Counted from the stretch's first letter, positions 31,675-41,435 are shown. The stretch is DNA of 64,000 nt from Thiocystis violacea (GCF_016583575.1 NZ_NRRG01000011.1:62001-126000); one strand, 5' to 3'. Translations and numbers: made by a program. The notes: generated by a model not told the origin, from the sequence alone.

Positions 31675-32547
31675 ATGAGGATGCCCGATTGGCTTTCGAT
31701 TCCGGCCTCGCATGGGTCCGAGAGGCTTTGCGTGCCTCCTTTCCGGTCCAGCCTCCATCCGGCGAGCCAGGGTGGCGGTTCCCCGAGACTAGTGCTCTTC
31801 GTCGCGGATCCGAGTCTGTCGGCTCGCTTGAGACGGGACAGGGGCGCGGCGCCGGGCGCGCCTTGGGCCGAGGGTCTGGACGCCGGGATCCTCGCTCTAC
31901 TGGCGGAACAGGCCAAGGCCGAGATCGAGGTCATCGACACCGGCGGCCTGTCTCCGGGCGGCGCGGATTCCGGTTCCAGGATGGACCGGCATCGCCTGGA
32001 CGTCGCGCTGAGCGTCGGTCGTCATGCGGCCGAGCGGGCGAAACTGGCCGGATGCCCGCGACTGACCTGCCTTGGACTCGGCGGCGAGGAAGGGGCCGGT
32101 GCGCGCGTAGGAATGAGGCCGCCGGGTTCGGAAGGCCCTGGTCGATGGGGGCGCGAAGCGGGATCCGTCGACTGGGATTGGCCCATGATCCTGGATGAGC
32201 CCGAGCTTCTGGACTGGCTCGATCCATCCAGCGCCTGGCGGGCACCAGTCCGCCGCGACAGGTTCTATCGCGCCTTGCGCCGTCTGGGTCGTTTCGACAT
32301 CGCCGCGCTCGTCGGGGCGATGGTCGCCTGTGCTCAGATGGGGATCGGGTCGAGACCACTTGGACCGCGCGCCAGAATCGCGGGTTGGATCGCGATGGGC
32401 CTGCACAGGGGGGTTGGGGATTGGCTCTTGGTCCCTGGCGAGGACGGCTCGTTCCGCTCGAAGGTTAGACCGCCAGACGTGGATCGGGAGTGGGGGCCGG
32501 TCGCCCGCTCACCCATGGTCGAGTCGTGGCTTGACGTCGTCGGCTAG
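31675..32547 (+). CDS. CobT-like protein, C-terminally truncated and probably non-catalytic
   Basis: 290 residues, starting on the base after the cobD stop (TAGATG). Segments correspond in order to CobT (nicotinate-nucleotide:DMB phosphoribosyltransferase): LVLFVADPSL for the ADHGV strand, GILALLAEQAKAEIEVIDTG, VGRHAAERAKLAGC plus LGLGGEEGAGA, and LRRLGRFDIAALVGAMVACA. The region that should carry the catalytic Glu of CobT (motif around LGEGSGAAL) is missing; the protein ends soon after the last aligned helices. Location with cobD supports a cobamide role, perhaps regulatory or in lower-ligand handling. The homology is my own alignment by eye. Confidence 0.55.
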   Translation: MRMPDWLSIPASHGSERLCVPPFRSSLHPASQGGGSPRLVLFVADPSLSARLRRDRGAAPGAPWAEGLDAGILALLAEQAKAEIEVIDTGGLSPGGADSGSRMDRHRLDVALSVGRHAAERAKLAGCPRLTCLGLGGEEGAGARVGMRPPGSEGPGRWGREAGSVDWDWPMILDEPELLDWLDPSSAWRAPVRRDRFYRALRRLGRFDIAALVGAMVACAQMGIGSRPLGPRARIAGWIAMGLHRGVGDWLLVPGEDGSFRSKVRPPDVDREWGPVARSPMVESWLDVVG

Positions 32548-32814
32548 CGGTCGCTCCTCAGGGGTGCTCGGTCGCTCGTGCTTGAGCCGATGGCGCAGCA
32601 GGTTGAACTCCCAGATCCCCTCGGCGAGCGTCCGGCGCAGCTCGGCCTTTTCGAGTTCCGTGCTCAATAGCTTGCGCCCGAGCCATTCGATCCGGATGCC
32701 GACGACGTCGAGCTTGGTTCGAGTGGTCGCGATGGATTGCTCCAGGCGTCGCAGCCTGCGCTCGTTCAGATTCGCGACCGAGCATTTGATTGGATGAGGA
32801 TCCGCGTCTGGCAT
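32509..32814 (-). CDS. Small coiled-coil hypothetical protein
   Basis: 101 residues from the ATG at 32814, with AAGGAG 6 nt upstream. Residues 20-80 (LNERRLRRLEQSIATTRTKLDVV, IEWLGRKLLSTELEKAELRRTL) form a heptad-like helix. No signal peptide or known motif. Its last 39 nt overlap the 3' end of the convergent CobT-like gene. Function unknown. Confidence 0.5.
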   Translation of the reverse strand: MPDADPHPIKCSVANLNERRLRRLEQSIATTRTKLDVVGIRIEWLGRKLLSTELEKAELRRTLAEGIWEFNLLRHRLKHERPSTPEERPLADDVKPRLDHG

Positions 32815-33002
32815 GTCCGCTCCTTCCTGCTGTAGGCAGGTACACCGTGTCGTCATCCTAACCCCATGGTGTTTTCGCGTAATCCGGTAAAACACTTAAG
32901 CCGACAGTCTTGCCCTCTTGGTCGCCCGCGCTTGACCGGGGAGTCGTCCGGGCCGGTCGGTGCCCGCGGCGCGGGCACGACCGGCCTCGATCATCCGGCC
33001 TT

Positions 33003-34976
33003 TCAGAGACTCGCGGTCTCGAATACCAGGTTCAGCATGATGAGGGCGACGACGAGGAAGATGACGGTCATGATGCCGCCGGCACGCATGTAGTCCGTCA
33101 CCCGGTATCCGCCCGGACCCATGATCAGGGCGTTCACCTGATGCGTGGGCAGGAAGAAGGAGTTGGAGGTCGCGATGGCCACGGTGAGCGCGAAGACCGC
33201 CGGATTGGCTCCGACTCCGAGGGCCATGTTGACCGCCAGCGGAACCAGCAGCACGGTGGCGCCGACGTTCGACATCACCAGGGTGAAGGCGGTGGCGAGG
33301 ACGGCCAGCGCGGCCTGGACCACCCAGATCGGCACGTCGCCCAGGGCCGCCAGCGTCCGTTCCGCGATCCAGGCCGCGGTGCCGCTCTGTTCCACGGCGA
33401 TGCCCAGCGGAATGAGCGAGGCCAGCAGAAAGATGGTCTTCCAGCTCACCGCCTCGTAGGCCTCCTCGATCGACAGCACGCGCGTCAGCACCATGCCCAG
33501 GGCACCCGTCAGCAAGGCGACGGACAACCGAAGATCGGTGAAGAGGATGAGTCCAAGCGTCAGGGCGAACAGGGCGAGCGCCGCCGGAACCTTGTGTGGC
33601 CGCAGTTCCTCGTGCGGGTACTCGGTGGTGACCACCACGAAATTGCGATCCTGCTCGATGCGGGCGAGATCGGCCCAGGTGGTGTGCACCACCAGGGCGT
33701 CGCCGGCGACGAAGGCGGTGTTGCGCACGCCGCCGGTCTTGTAGGTGATCTGCTCGCCGCCGCGATTGATCGCCAGCAGCGAGAGTCCGTAGGTCTTGCG
33801 CAACCAGATGTCGCGCGCGGTCTTGCCAAGGAGGCTGGAGCCGGGCGGAATGACGATCTCCGCGATGCCGGCCTTGGTATTGGCCATGGCCTCGGAGAAG
33901 AGCTCCAGATCCCGCTTGCGCTCGACCTTGTTGGCGTTGCTGAAATCCAGGAAGGAATCGGCGTTGCCGAGCAGTCCGAGCGTGGTGCCGGCGGTGATGC
34001 CGAGCGTGCGGTCGACCCCATCGGCGCCGAAGCGCAGGCCATCGCCCTTCTCGACGGCGACGATCCGCACCTTCCAGGTCCGCTCAAGTTCATCGACGCT
34101 CATCCCGATCAGGTTGCTTTCACGCGGGACGCGGAACTCGCCGATCTGTACATCGTTCAGCCCGTAGGTGTCGGCGAAATACTGGCTGGTATCGCTGCCC
34201 TCCAGCTTGTCGGTCCCGCGCGAGGGCAGGATGAAGCGCCCGGCCAGCACGAAATAGACGATGCCGGAACCCAATAGCGCGATACCGATCGGCGTCACGT
34301 CGAAGAGGTTGAAGGTCGCCATCGGCGCGACCCCTTCCGGCAGGGCCGTGTTGGAGGTGAGGATGAGGTCGTTGAGCAGGATCAGCGGACTGGAGCCGAC
34401 CATGGTGATGGTGCCGCCGAGCAGGGCGCAAAAACCCATCGGCATCAGCAGGCGTGACATGGGCAGGCCGGTGCGGGCCGAGATGCGACTGACGACGGGT
34501 ATGAACAGGGCGGCGGCGCCGACGTTCTGCATGAAGCTGGAGATGGTCCCGACCGTGCCCGAGATCAGCGGAATGATGCGCGCCTCGGTGGTGCCGCCGA
34601 TGCGCATGATGAAGGCGGCGACCTTCGACATGATGCCGGTCTTGTCGAGACCGGCACCGACGATCATGACCGCGATGATGGAGATCACCGCGTTACTCGC
34701 GAAGCCATCGAAGAGATGCTCGACCGGTACCAGGCCCTGTTCCAGGCCGATCCAGGGCGCGGCCAGGCTCGTCAGGCCGAGCAACACCATGACCGTGATC
34801 GCCGCCACGTCGACGCCGACCACCTCGAAGGCGAACAGGAAAACGGTGAGTAGCAGGAAGGCGCTCACCCAGGCGATCTCGGTGGTCGGGACGATCCCCG
34901 CCAGATAAATGGCGAACGCCGCGAACAGGGCGGCCGCGAGGTCTGTTTTGGATAGGGCTCGGATGGCGGCGAGCAT
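33003..34976 (-). CDS. SLC13/DASS family anion transporter with two TrkA-C (RCK_C) domains
   Basis: 657 residues, GAGAGG 8 nt upstream of the start. About 12 membrane helices are split by a cytoplasmic insert (~residues 235-450) with two RCK_C/TrkA-C domains (IGEFRVPRESNLIGMSVDELE and IVIPPGSSLLGKTARDIWLRKTYGLSLLAINR). SSFMQNVGAAALFIPVV and VMSNVGATVLLVPLAV are the paired SNT/NVG substrate-sodium motifs. Bacterial members of this layout often carry sulfate or dicarboxylates; sulfate would suit a sulfur bacterium, but specificity is not readable. A palindrome lies upstream at 35143. Confidence 0.9.
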   Translation of the reverse strand: MLAAIRALSKTDLAAALFAAFAIYLAGIVPTTEIAWVSAFLLLTVFLFAFEVVGVDVAAITVMVLLGLTSLAAPWIGLEQGLVPVEHLFDGFASNAVISIIAVMIVGAGLDKTGIMSKVAAFIMRIGGTTEARIIPLISGTVGTISSFMQNVGAAALFIPVVSRISARTGLPMSRLLMPMGFCALLGGTITMVGSSPLILLNDLILTSNTALPEGVAPMATFNLFDVTPIGIALLGSGIVYFVLAGRFILPSRGTDKLEGSDTSQYFADTYGLNDVQIGEFRVPRESNLIGMSVDELERTWKVRIVAVEKGDGLRFGADGVDRTLGITAGTTLGLLGNADSFLDFSNANKVERKRDLELFSEAMANTKAGIAEIVIPPGSSLLGKTARDIWLRKTYGLSLLAINRGGEQITYKTGGVRNTAFVAGDALVVHTTWADLARIEQDRNFVVVTTEYPHEELRPHKVPAALALFALTLGLILFTDLRLSVALLTGALGMVLTRVLSIEEAYEAVSWKTIFLLASLIPLGIAVEQSGTAAWIAERTLAALGDVPIWVVQAALAVLATAFTLVMSNVGATVLLVPLAVNMALGVGANPAVFALTVAIATSNSFFLPTHQVNALIMGPGGYRVTDYMRAGGIMTVIFLVVALIMLNLVFETASL

Positions 34977-35346
34977 GGCGTGTCCTCTCGTGCGAGTGTG
35001 TTGGAGTGCTTGGCGAATTTCGGGAATCGTCGCCCAGCCTGGAGCGACCAGGCCGGGGCCGATGGGCGGGCGCTGGCGCGATCGGCCGGGAGGGTGAATC
35101 CGCGAGGCCAGGAGCTGGCTGGAGGCGACCTCTGGTTCGCGACGGGTTCGTTCGAACCCGAGGATCGCGGCATGCCTTCTGTCCCGTGGATCGTCGATAT
35201 TACTTTAAGAAACCCTAATATTCCTTCCTTTTTTCGTGCTTGCCCAGGGCCGATGCCTGACAATCGACCGGGATGATGGCGGGCGTCGGATGTCGCTGAT
35301 AGTCTGTCGATTCGCTTTCCAGACCGCCTTTTCGGAGCCTGAAACC
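34977..35346. other. Divergent intergenic region, SLC13 transporter / retropepsin gene
   Basis: 370 nt between the two divergent starts. It carries one clear palindrome (listed separately) and an AT-rich patch at 35197-35225 that could hold promoter elements. No gene seen. Confidence 0.5.
35143..35160. promoter_or_regulatory. Perfect 8+2+8 palindrome, candidate operator
   Basis: CGGGTTCGTTCGAACCCG: two 8-nt arms with a 2-nt spacer, too tight for an RNA hairpin but right for a dimeric repressor. It lies 167 nt upstream of the SLC13 gene and 187 nt upstream of the retropepsin gene. Regulator unknown. Confidence 0.4.
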
Positions 35347-36117
35347 ATGATGCTTCCCAACCGATGGTCCCTGCTCGCTCTGCCCATGATCGGGTGGAGT
35401 CTGGCCCTCGCGGCGGCCGATGAGTCACCCCGAGCGCCACGGGTCGAGGTCGCGGTGGAACTCGAACGGTTGAGGTCGGAATTTGGATTCGAGGTGCGAG
35501 GGATCGAACAGACCGAGGATGCCAAGGCGCATTCGGTGGACGGGAGTCTACTTGAGCGCCTGCATCTGCTCCTGGAGGACTTCGATCATGTGATCGTGCA
35601 GAGCCCCGGTGCCGGGATCGAGCGGGTGATCATCCTGGGAGAGAAGGCGGCCTATGTGCCGCCGCCGATGGTGGTCGACGCTCAGGCCGGCGGCGTCGAG
35701 GGCGTCCCGCCAGAATCGACCGGGGACGAAATCGTCCTGGCGACGCAGCGCCGCGGCTCCTCGCACCTCGTCACGCTTGGGTTGGAGGGATCCAATCAAC
35801 AACAGATACAGGAGTCCATGCTCATCGATACGGGCGCTGATCGCGTGGTATTGCCGATCTCGCTCCTGTCCACGCTTGGCCTATCCACCGAAGGTCTCCA
35901 GGAGCAGCAGGTTCAGACCGCCAACGGATCGGTCGATGCGCGGGTCGGCCAGTTGAACGCCATCTGGGTCGGGGGAAAACGGGTCGAGAATGTCGATGTC
36001 GCCTTCATCGACGACCAGAGCCTGGGCGGAACCTCGCTCTTGGGCATGAGCCTGCTCGGGCGGTTCCGCATGACGATCGATGATGAAAAGAGCCAACTGA
36101 CGCTGGGCTCGAAATGA
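35347..36117 (+). CDS. Secreted retropepsin-like (clan AA) aspartic protease
   Basis: 256 residues from ATG 35347 (GGAG about 10 nt upstream). Signal peptide ends LALAAA-DES. Residues ~25-110 are an N-terminal helical/strand domain (VEVAVELERLRSEFGFEVRG) of unknown role. The protease fold begins at about 140, with the active-site motif MLIDTGADRVVLP and, near the end, LLGMSLLGRFRMTID, as in single-domain retropepsin-like proteases that act as dimers. Substrate unknown. rimK lies nearby on the other strand; in Pseudomonas a different retropepsin (RimB) works with RimK, but I see no proof of a link here. Confidence 0.85.
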   Translation: MMLPNRWSLLALPMIGWSLALAAADESPRAPRVEVAVELERLRSEFGFEVRGIEQTEDAKAHSVDGSLLERLHLLLEDFDHVIVQSPGAGIERVIILGEKAAYVPPPMVVDAQAGGVEGVPPESTGDEIVLATQRRGSSHLVTLGLEGSNQQQIQESMLIDTGADRVVLPISLLSTLGLSTEGLQEQQVQTANGSVDARVGQLNAIWVGGKRVENVDVAFIDDQSLGGTSLLGMSLLGRFRMTIDDEKSQLTLGSK

Positions 36118-36154
36118 ATCTTCCCTGTCGGGGAGGCGCTGGTCGACGCCTTGG

Positions 36155-36442
36155 CTAACGCATCGGCTTGAGTCGGCGGAGCTGTTCCTTGATATCGCGC
36201 AGTTCCTTGTCGAGATTCTCGACGTTGGTCGACTGAAACTCCTCGTGCTTGGCCTGATTCAAGGCGATCTGGCGCATGTATTTCCTCAGCTCGTTGAGGT
36301 CGTTCTCGATGCGCGCCAGACTGCCGATGGCCTGCTCCAGGCGCTCGTTGGATCCGTCCATCCGTTCGGTGGAGTCCTGCCGGAATTTTTGCAGACCCTC
36401 TCGCAGTTCCCTCAGGAGTACGAGTACGAAACCGTTTGACAT
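36155..36442 (-). CDS. Small coiled-coil hypothetical protein
   Basis: 95 residues from the ATG at 36442 with TTGGAG 6 nt upstream. Almost wholly helical with heptads: LVLLRELREGLQKFRQ, LEQAIGSLARIENDLNELRKYM, FQSTNVENLDKELRDI. Resembles generic dimeric or trimeric coiled-coil accessory proteins. No function assigned. Convergent with the retropepsin gene 37 nt away. Confidence 0.55.
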   Translation of the reverse strand: MSNGFVLVLLRELREGLQKFRQDSTERMDGSNERLEQAIGSLARIENDLNELRKYMRQIALNQAKHEEFQSTNVENLDKELRDIKEQLRRLKPMR

Positions 36443-36771
36443 GTGGCGCTCCAAGGGCGAAATCGGCCCGGCATGGCAACCGGCCTCGACACGACGTTCA
36501 TTTTCGCGGGGTGGGCGATTCCTCCGACCCCCTCCGAAGCACGCGACGACCGGCTCGTCCGAGGGGTTCAAGGCATCCCTGATGATACCAAGAGTGTCTC
36601 ACTGGCCGACGCCGGCTTCGAGCGGAGCCTGGCCAGGGAATCCCGCGCATGCTTTCATGAATCCCTCCCCAGCATCGTGACCCACGCCTCGATTTCCGTA
36701 CTCGAAATCTGGTATTGAGCGAGCGGGCGGGCGCGGTTCGTGCCGGCTGATGGCGGCGGCGGGCGTTCATC
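36443..36771. other. Intergenic region between rimK and the coiled-coil gene
   Basis: 329 nt in which I see only a short hairpin (GATTTC / GAAATC, near 36693-36711) close to the rimK 3' end; it lacks a U-run. No gene supported. Confidence 0.4.
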
Positions 36772-37677
36772 TCAGCCTTGCCCGCGGGTGCGTGTCTTAC
36801 CGAGCGCGGCGTTCTTCTCGATGAAGTCGATCATGAGACCCGCGACATCCTTGCCCGTGGTCGACTCGATCCCAGCGAGTCCCGGAGAGGAGTTCACTTC
36901 CATCACGACCGGACCATGATTGGAGCGGAGAATATCCACCCCGGCGACGTTGAGCCCCATGATCCGCGCCGCGCGGGTCGCGGTCGAACGCTCCTCGGGC
37001 GTGATGCGGATCAGCGAGGGGGTTCCGCCACGATGGAGGTTGGAGCGGAACTCACCCTCCTTGGCCTGGCGCTTCATGGTGGCGACCACCTTGTCGCCGA
37101 TCACCAGGCAGCGGATGTCCGCGCCATTGGCCTCGCTGATGAATTCCTGCACCAGAATGTTGACCTTGAGCCCCATGAAGGCCTCGATGACGCTCTCGGC
37201 CGCCTTGTGGGTCTCGGCCAGCACCACGCCGATCCCCTGGGTGCCCTCCAGCAGCTTGATGACCAGCGGCGCGCCGCCGACCATCTTGATCAGATCCTGC
37301 ACGTCGTCCGGGGCGTGCGCGAAGCCGGTGATGGGCAGACCGATCCCCTTGCGCGCCAGCAGTTGCAGCGAGCGCAGTTTGTCGCGCGCGCGCGTGATGG
37401 CGACCGACTCGTTCAGCGGATAGACCCCGAGCATCTCGAACTGCCGCAGCACCGCCGTTCCGTAGAAGGTCACCGAGGCGCCGATGCGCGGGATCACGGC
37501 GTCGAAATCCTTGAGATCCTCGCCCTTGTAGTGGATCGATGGCGCATGGGACGTGATGTTCATATAGCAGCGCAGCACATCGATGACCTTGGACTCATGC
37601 CCGCGCGCGCGCGCGGCCTCCACCAGTCGGCGGGTGGAATAGAGGGACGGATTGCGCGAGAGGATGGCAATTCTCAT
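36772..37677 (-). CDS. rimK: Ribosomal protein S6 glutamate ligase RimK
   Basis: 301 residues, the family's length. ATP-grasp enzyme: [18 protein letters not shown]-domain, [19 protein letters not shown] lid/ATP loop, [31 protein letters not shown] and [22 protein letters not shown] with the metal-binding Glu/Asn. These match RimK closely. It adds glutamate to the C-terminus of ribosomal protein S6, tuning ribosomes. No rpsF nearby. Confidence 0.95.
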   Translation of the reverse strand: MRIAILSRNPSLYSTRRLVEAARARGHESKVIDVLRCYMNITSHAPSIHYKGEDLKDFDAVIPRIGASVTFYGTAVLRQFEMLGVYPLNESVAITRARDKLRSLQLLARKGIGLPITGFAHAPDDVQDLIKMVGGAPLVIKLLEGTQGIGVVLAETHKAAESVIEAFMGLKVNILVQEFISEANGADIRCLVIGDKVVATMKRQAKEGEFRSNLHRGGTPSLIRITPEERSTATRAARIMGLNVAGVDILRSNHGPVVMEVNSSPGLAGIESTTGKDVAGLMIDFIEKNAALGKTRTRGQG

Positions 37678-37951
37678 GAGAGTCTCCGGGAAATGAGCTG
37701 GAGCTCGATGCCGGTAACGCCCGGCCCAGGCCCTATGCTCGACTCGGATAAGGGTTACTTGGCTGGGGCGGGTTCGACGCTATAGGGATACGGATGAGCG
37801 GCGCGGGGGCTGATCGAACAGCGTCGCCGGGGGCTCGTGGGTCAGGGACCGGATGATCCCGATGGGATGCGCATGATACCTAAATCGTGCCGCGATTACC
37901 GGACTCGCGGCACCGATTCCTGGCGGTCGCGGGCGGGGCGGATGCCTCCGG

Positions 37952-38461
37952 TCAGGCCGATGTCCCGCTCGACGGCGGCGCGCGGTTCCCGTCCGCCGTC
38001 AGCGTCGTGATCAGCAGGATCAGGACACCGATGGTGATGGCGCTGTCGGCGATGTTGAACGCCGGCCAGGGATTGAAAAGGTCGAGCGGGATGACGGGCA
38101 GATAGACCTGAATGAAATCCACCACATGACCGAAGAGAACGCGGTCGATCAGATTGCCGAGCGCGCCGCCGATGAGCAGCGCGAGCGCCGATGCCTGGAG
38201 CCGTTCCTCCGGCTTGAGCCGGGCCAGCCAGACCGTCAGCACGCCGGTCACCACCAGCGCCAGGCCGGCCAGGAGCCAGCGCTGCCAACCCCCGGCCGTC
38301 GCCAGGAAGCTGAAGGCCGCCCCCTTGTTGAACATGAGGGTCAGGTTGACGTTAGGGATCAAGGCGACCGTCTCGAACGGACTCAGGGTCAGGAGCACCA
38401 TCCATTTGCTGACCTGATCCAGAGCCAGAACCGCGAACGAGAGCCAGAGCCAGTGTTTCAA
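37952..38461 (-). CDS. lspA: Lipoprotein signal peptidase (signal peptidase II)
   Basis: 169 residues with four membrane helices. Both catalytic-Asp motifs are present: GALGNLIDRVLFGHVVDFI and FNIADSAITIGVLIL; FNKGAAFSFL and DQVSKW are further signatures. It cleaves prolipoprotein signal peptides after lipid attachment. The usual partner ileS is not adjacent. Confidence 0.97.
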   Translation of the reverse strand: MKHWLWLSFAVLALDQVSKWMVLLTLSPFETVALIPNVNLTLMFNKGAAFSFLATAGGWQRWLLAGLALVVTGVLTVWLARLKPEERLQASALALLIGGALGNLIDRVLFGHVVDFIQVYLPVIPLDLFNPWPAFNIADSAITIGVLILLITTLTADGNRAPPSSGTSA

Positions 38462-38761
38462 GATGCCGTTTCTCCCCTTGTCGAGCCCAGGCTCGGATGC
38501 GTGGGGGGCATTATACCCTGGCGCCGAGCGATTCCGGCCGACTCGGCGCGACCTTTTCGGGCGCGCCCGGCCTCGCCGTCGAACTCGGCCGGCTTCCGCG
38601 GGCCTTTGCCCCTTTTAGTTGCACAGGGCGTTTTCGTTAAGTCTTGGAGCGGTAGTCGATGGGTTTCACGGCCAGTCGGCGTCCGTGCCAAGCTTCGGCT
38701 TCATGCCGTGACCGTTCCATCCATCCAATCGGATCCGGAGGCTGGATCGGGTCTCGCGTCC
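38462..38761. other. Intergenic region between hisG and lspA
   Basis: 300 nt between two minus-strand genes. I see no gene, terminator with a U-run or clear operator; the frame downstream of hisG stays open but has no protein-like features. Confidence 0.4.
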
Positions 38762-39628
38762 TCAGATCATTTTCCGCAGTTCGTACTCCAGAATCCCCTC
38801 GGCCCCGGCGGCGCGTAGCCGGGGGATGAGATCGCGCACCAGGGCGGAGTCGACGATGGTCTCCACCGCGAGCCATCGCGGGTCGTAGAGATGACTCACC
38901 GTCGGGGCGTGGAGACTCGGCAGCAGCTCGACCACGGCGTCGAGGAGTTCCGCGGGCACGTTGCATTTGAGCGCGACCTTGTGTCGGGCGGCCAGGGCCG
39001 CCTGGAGCATCAGCGCGATCTGCTCGATGCGCGCGCGCCGCGCCGGGTCGCGCATGGCCTCCCGGTTGGCGATCAGGCGGGTATCGGTGATCAGCAGATC
39101 CTCGACGATCCGCAGCCCGTGGGCGCGGATGGTGCTGCCGGTCTCGGTGATCTCGACCACGGCGTCGACCAGTCCCTCGACCGCCTTGGCCTCGGTGGCG
39201 CCCCAGGAGAACTCCACCTCGGCGGTGACTCCGCGCTCGGCCAGATAGCGCTTGGTGAAGCCCACCAGTTCGGTGGCGACCTTGCAACCCTGAAGATCCG
39301 CGACCGACTGGATCGGCGAGTGCTCCGGAACCACCAGAACCCAGCGGCTCGGACGGTTGGATGCCTTGGAATAGGTGAGGGTGCAGATCTGCTCCACATC
39401 CGCCTCGGTCTCCAGGATCCAGTCCAGACCGGTCAGACCCAGATCCAGGGTGCCGCGCTCGACATAGCGGGCCATCTCCTGGGCGCGCAGCAGCGAGCAG
39501 TGGATCTCCGGATCGTCGATGTCGGGATAGTAGTTGCGCGAGTGTGGCGTGATGCGCCAGCCGGCCTGGGCGAAGAGGTCGATGGTGGCCTCCTGGAGAC
39601 TGCCCTTGGGGATGCCAAGTTTGAGCAT
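38762..39628 (-). CDS. hisG: ATP phosphoribosyltransferase, long form (HisG)
   Basis: 288 residues from the ATG at 39628 (MLKLGIPKGSLQEAT); a longer frame upstream lacks family sequence. GLTGLDWILE and the PRPP-binding stretch EITETGSTIRAHGLRI are conserved. Length and the C-terminal ACT-like domain (LKCNVPAELLDAVVELLPSLHAPTVSHL) mark the long, self-sufficient type that needs no HisZ and is inhibited by histidine. First step of histidine synthesis; other his genes are not in the window. Confidence 0.95.
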   Translation of the reverse strand: MLKLGIPKGSLQEATIDLFAQAGWRITPHSRNYYPDIDDPEIHCSLLRAQEMARYVERGTLDLGLTGLDWILETEADVEQICTLTYSKASNRPSRWVLVVPEHSPIQSVADLQGCKVATELVGFTKRYLAERGVTAEVEFSWGATEAKAVEGLVDAVVEITETGSTIRAHGLRIVEDLLITDTRLIANREAMRDPARRARIEQIALMLQAALAARHKVALKCNVPAELLDAVVELLPSLHAPTVSHLYDPRWLAVETIVDSALVRDLIPRLRAAGAEGILEYELRKMI

Positions 39629-39707
39629 GGTCGATCGTGAACCCTGTGATGAAGAGTGCCGCGATTGTATCCCGACACTCACCAGTCACCACGCATTCAC
39701 CACCGAC

Positions 39708-41435
39708 TCAGGACCGGCGCGTCTTGGTCAGCTTGAGTCCCACTTTCCGAATCCGGTCGTCCTCGACCTCCCGCACCACCAGTTCCATGGCGCCGAGACG
39801 CAGCCGATCGCCCACCACCGGGTGGGCGTTGAGGTCGCGGCGGATGCGCGCGTCGAGTGTGAGATCCGGCTCGACGCCCGAGGTATCCAGTCCGTAGAAG
39901 GCGCAGAGATCGGCCAGACGGGCGTCGCCATTGAGGACGAATTCGCCGAAGAAGGCGCGTTCGGACAGGCGTTCGTCGGGGCGCGCGACGAACAATCGGT
40001 CGAGTTCCGCCAGATCCCTGGGGTCCGCCAGGAGATAGACGTAATCGTTCGCGCGCGGATCCAGCGGGGCGGATGTCTCCAGCAGGTGCTTGTCGCGCAG
40101 GACCGCGACCAGGCGGGCGCCCTTGGGCAGGCGCGGCTCGGCGCGCCGATCCTGGATGACGGGGGCGTTTTCCGCCAGCCGGTAGCCCACCAGCTCAAGC
40201 TCCTGTTGACCTGGGATGTCCAGCTCCACGCGCTGGACCCGATGCGTGGTGGGCGGGATCTCCAGATCCAGCAGGCGGGCGAACGAGGTAACGGTCCAGC
40301 CCTGGATGAGGAGCGACACCAGCACCACGAAGAAGACGATATTGAAGATCATGGGGGCCTGATCCAGGCCCGCGAGCAATGGGAAGAGCGCCAGAATGAT
40401 CGGCACCGCGCCGCGCAGTCCGACCCAGGCGAGGAACAACTGCTCGCGCCACGGAAATCGGAACGGCAGCAGACACAACCCGACCGCCAGCGGCCGGGCG
40501 ATCAGGATGAGCACACCCGCGAACAGGAGCGCGTCCGGTGCTACCGGCAGGAGCGCGGAGGGCGTGACCAGCAGCCCCAGCATCAGGAACATGCCGATCT
40601 GAGCGAGCCGGGCGATGCCGTCGTGAAAACGCTTGATCTCCAGTCTCGAATGCAGGGGCCGATTGCCGATCACCAGTCCGACCAGATAGATGGCCAGGAA
40701 GCCGCTGCCGTCGAGCGCCGCCGTGATGCCGAACAGGCTCAGGCCGCCGGCCATGATCGCCAGCGGATGGAGTCCCGGCGACATTTCCAACCGGTTGATC
40801 AGCCAGACGAGCGCGAATCCGCCGCCGATTCCGATGAGCATCCCAAGGCCCATCTGGCGGAAGAACTCCATGAGCAGGATCAGCCCCGGATTGGCCTGGT
40901 CGACGAGCAGCAGCTCGATCAGGGCGATGGTGAGAAAGACCGCCATGGGATCGTTGCTGCCGGACTCGATCTCCAGGGTCGCCCCCACCCGCTGTTTCAG
41001 CTCCAGACCGCGTGAACGCAGCAGCGAGAAGACCGCCGCGGCATCGGTCGAGCCGACGATGGCGCCCAGCAGCAGGCCCTCCAGCCATCGCAGTTCGAGC
41101 CACCAGACCGCGAACAGTCCCGTGACGGCGGCGGTGACCGCCACGCCCAGGGTCGCCAGTCCAAGCGCGGGCTTGAGGCCGACGCGGAAGTCCTTGTAGG
41201 GGGTCGCCAGGCCGCCATCGAAAAGGATGATGGCCAGCGCCAGGCTACCGAGCAGATGGGCGAGCTGGATGTCGCCGAAGGCGATGCCGCCGGGGCCGTC
41301 CTCGCCCAGCAGCATGCCGATGACCAGGAAGACCAGCAGCAGGGGCGCGCCGAGCCGGCTGGTCACGACGCTGGCGAGCACGCTGACGAACAGCACCAGC
41401 GAACCGATGAGAATGATCTGGTTGGTTAGATCCAT
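39708..41435 (-). CDS. K+/H+ antiporter, NhaP2/CvrA type
   Basis: 575 residues. CPA1 antiporter with about 12 helices up to ~residue 385; ESGSNDPMAVFLTIALIELL holds the conserved ND pair for ion exchange and GLRGAVPIILALFPLLAG is also typical. A TrkA-C-like domain (~400-480) and a CorC/HlyC-like C-terminal domain (~485-575, FFGEFVLNGDARLADLCAFYGLD) match NhaP2/CvrA. Expected to expel K+ (or Na+) and help pH and volume control. Lies 79 nt upstream of hisG on the same strand. Confidence 0.92.
   Translation of the reverse strand: MDLTNQIILIGSLVLFVSVLASVVTSRLGAPLLLVFLVIGMLLGEDGPGGIAFGDIQLAHLLGSLALAIILFDGGLATPYKDFRVGLKPALGLATLGVAVTAAVTGLFAVWWLELRWLEGLLLGAIVGSTDAAAVFSLLRSRGLELKQRVGATLEIESGSNDPMAVFLTIALIELLLVDQANPGLILLMEFFRQMGLGMLIGIGGGFALVWLINRLEMSPGLHPLAIMAGGLSLFGITAALDGSGFLAIYLVGLVIGNRPLHSRLEIKRFHDGIARLAQIGMFLMLGLLVTPSALLPVAPDALLFAGVLILIARPLAVGLCLLPFRFPWREQLFLAWVGLRGAVPIILALFPLLAGLDQAPMIFNIVFFVVLVSLLIQGWTVTSFARLLDLEIPPTTHRVQRVELDIPGQQELELVGYRLAENAPVIQDRRAEPRLPKGARLVAVLRDKHLLETSAPLDPRANDYVYLLADPRDLAELDRLFVARPDERLSERAFFGEFVLNGDARLADLCAFYGLDTSGVEPDLTLDARIRRDLNAHPVVGDRLRLGAMELVVREVEDDRIRKVGLKLTKTRRS

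Noticed and set aside
35143-35160. GGTTCG...CGAACC looked at first like a tRNA T-arm
   Set aside because: The loop would be only 2 nt and no acceptor or anticodon arms surround it; treated as a DNA palindrome.
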